DNA from: CAYZJD01 sp964478455
GTDB taxonomy: Bacteria; Acidobacteriota; Terriglobia; Bryobacterales; Bryobacteraceae
DNA: 5,593 nt
Assembly (NCBI GenBank): GCA_964478455.1
Contig: CAYZJD010000317.1
Coordinates: 1 to 5,593 of the forward strand
Direction: 5' to 3'
Shown here: in pieces, positions 5,150-5,593 of the stretch
How positions within the stretch are numbered: position 1 is the first letter of the stretch
How the letters are laid out: each line of letters begins with the position of its first letter
The notes under the pieces: generated by a model
What the model was told of the DNA's origin: nothing
Databases searched by the model: none
What the model saw: only the letters and a program-made list of their open reading frames with translations
Program-made: the position numbers and the translations under genes

Positions 5150-5593
5150 ATGATGGCCAAGAAGGTCGAGCTCAAGTGGCTCATCCTCGGCATTTGTTTG
5201 ACCGGGCTTGTGACCGCATCCATGTATTCGGGTTGCGCGAAGAAGCCCAAGGTGGCTCGGGGCGACGTGGCCGAGGCGGCAATCGCGACCTACGTGGCGC
5301 CGGGCGACACCGACGAGTACTACCTCTTTTACTCCGGCGGCCACTCGGGGAACGTGTACGTCGCCGGGGTGCCCTCCATGCGCCATATTGCTACCATCCC
5401 GGTCTTTACCCCCTACCCGGCTACCGGCTGGGGTTTCGATAAAGAGAGCAAGGAGATGCTGGGTGAATACACCTGGGGGGACGTACACCACCCGGCGATC
5501 AGCGAGACGAACGGCGACTATGACGGCCGCTGGCTGTTCGTGAACGACAACGCCAACAACCGCGTGGCCCGGATCGATCTGAGGGACTTCAAG
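5150..5593 (+). CDS. nosZ: Nitrous oxide reductase, clade II (5' part, cut by window edge)
   Basis: NosZ reduces N2O to N2 in the periplasm using the CuA and tetranuclear CuZ centres. The 148 residues visible are the N-terminus and the start of the beta-propeller. Total length in the family is about 640 residues, so CuA and most CuZ ligands lie outside the window. Recognisable blocks are GGHSGNVYV (63-71), PSMRHIATIPVF (75-86), ATGWG (91-95), GDVHHPAIS (110-118) and YDGRWLFVNDNANNRVARI (124-142). H113-H114 correspond to the His-His pair that ligates CuZ. A116 replaces the third His of the clade I DxHHxH block, a clade II trait. The signal sequence has two Lys, a hydrophobic core (about 10-23) and no twin Arg, so export is by Sec as in clade II. 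S27-G28-C29 resembles a lipobox, but Tyr at -3 is poor. nosB, nosD, nosF, nosY or nosL would be expected downstream. Confidence 0.95.
   Translation, partial: MMAKKVELKWLILGICLTGLVTASMYSGCAKKPKVARGDVAEAAIATYVAPGDTDEYYLFYSGGHSGNVYVAGVPSMRHIATIPVFTPYPATGWGFDKESKEMLGEYTWGDVHHPAISETNGDYDGRWLFVNDNANNRVARIDLRDFK

Overview
The window is one tightly packed operon, all on the + strand. It reads as a dedicated electron-transport module ending in nitrous oxide reductase. The order is: FAD/Fe-S pyridine-nucleotide oxidoreductase (75-2057), Rieske iron-sulfur protein (2032-2577), fused b6-type cytochrome b (2589-3902), membrane-anchored pentaheme cytochrome c (3915-5108), and the first 148 codons of nosZ (5150 to the window edge). 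Spacing is an overlap of 26 nt, then gaps of 11, 12 and 41 nt. I see no terminator or non-coding stretch longer than 75 nt. Bases 1-74 hold a plausible sigma70-type promoter and a Shine-Dalgarno sequence.

The NosZ is clade II (atypical). Its signal peptide has no twin arginine, and the CuZ region reads GDVHHPAIS, where clade I enzymes carry a third His. Clade II nos clusters commonly carry Rieske/cytochrome b genes, and this arrangement fits that pattern. The GC-rich sequence, AGGA/GGAG ribosome binding sites and protein style suggest a free-living bacterium such as an acidobacterium or a related soil/sediment phylum. The phylum call is a low-confidence impression from remembered sequences; no search was run.

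Inferred working model: quinol (probably menaquinol) is oxidised by the Rieske/cytochrome b complex on the periplasmic side. Electrons pass to the pentaheme cytochrome c and on to periplasmic NosZ, which reduces N2O to N2. The cytoplasmic first gene product carries FAD, an NAD(P) fold and at least two [4Fe-4S] binding motifs, probably more. It could connect the complex to the NAD(H) pool, either feeding electrons in or drawing them off to reduce NAD+ while N2O pulls the other branch. That protein, the altered Qo motif of the cytochrome b (APWY where PEWY is usual) and the pentaheme carrier are the least ordinary parts of the window.
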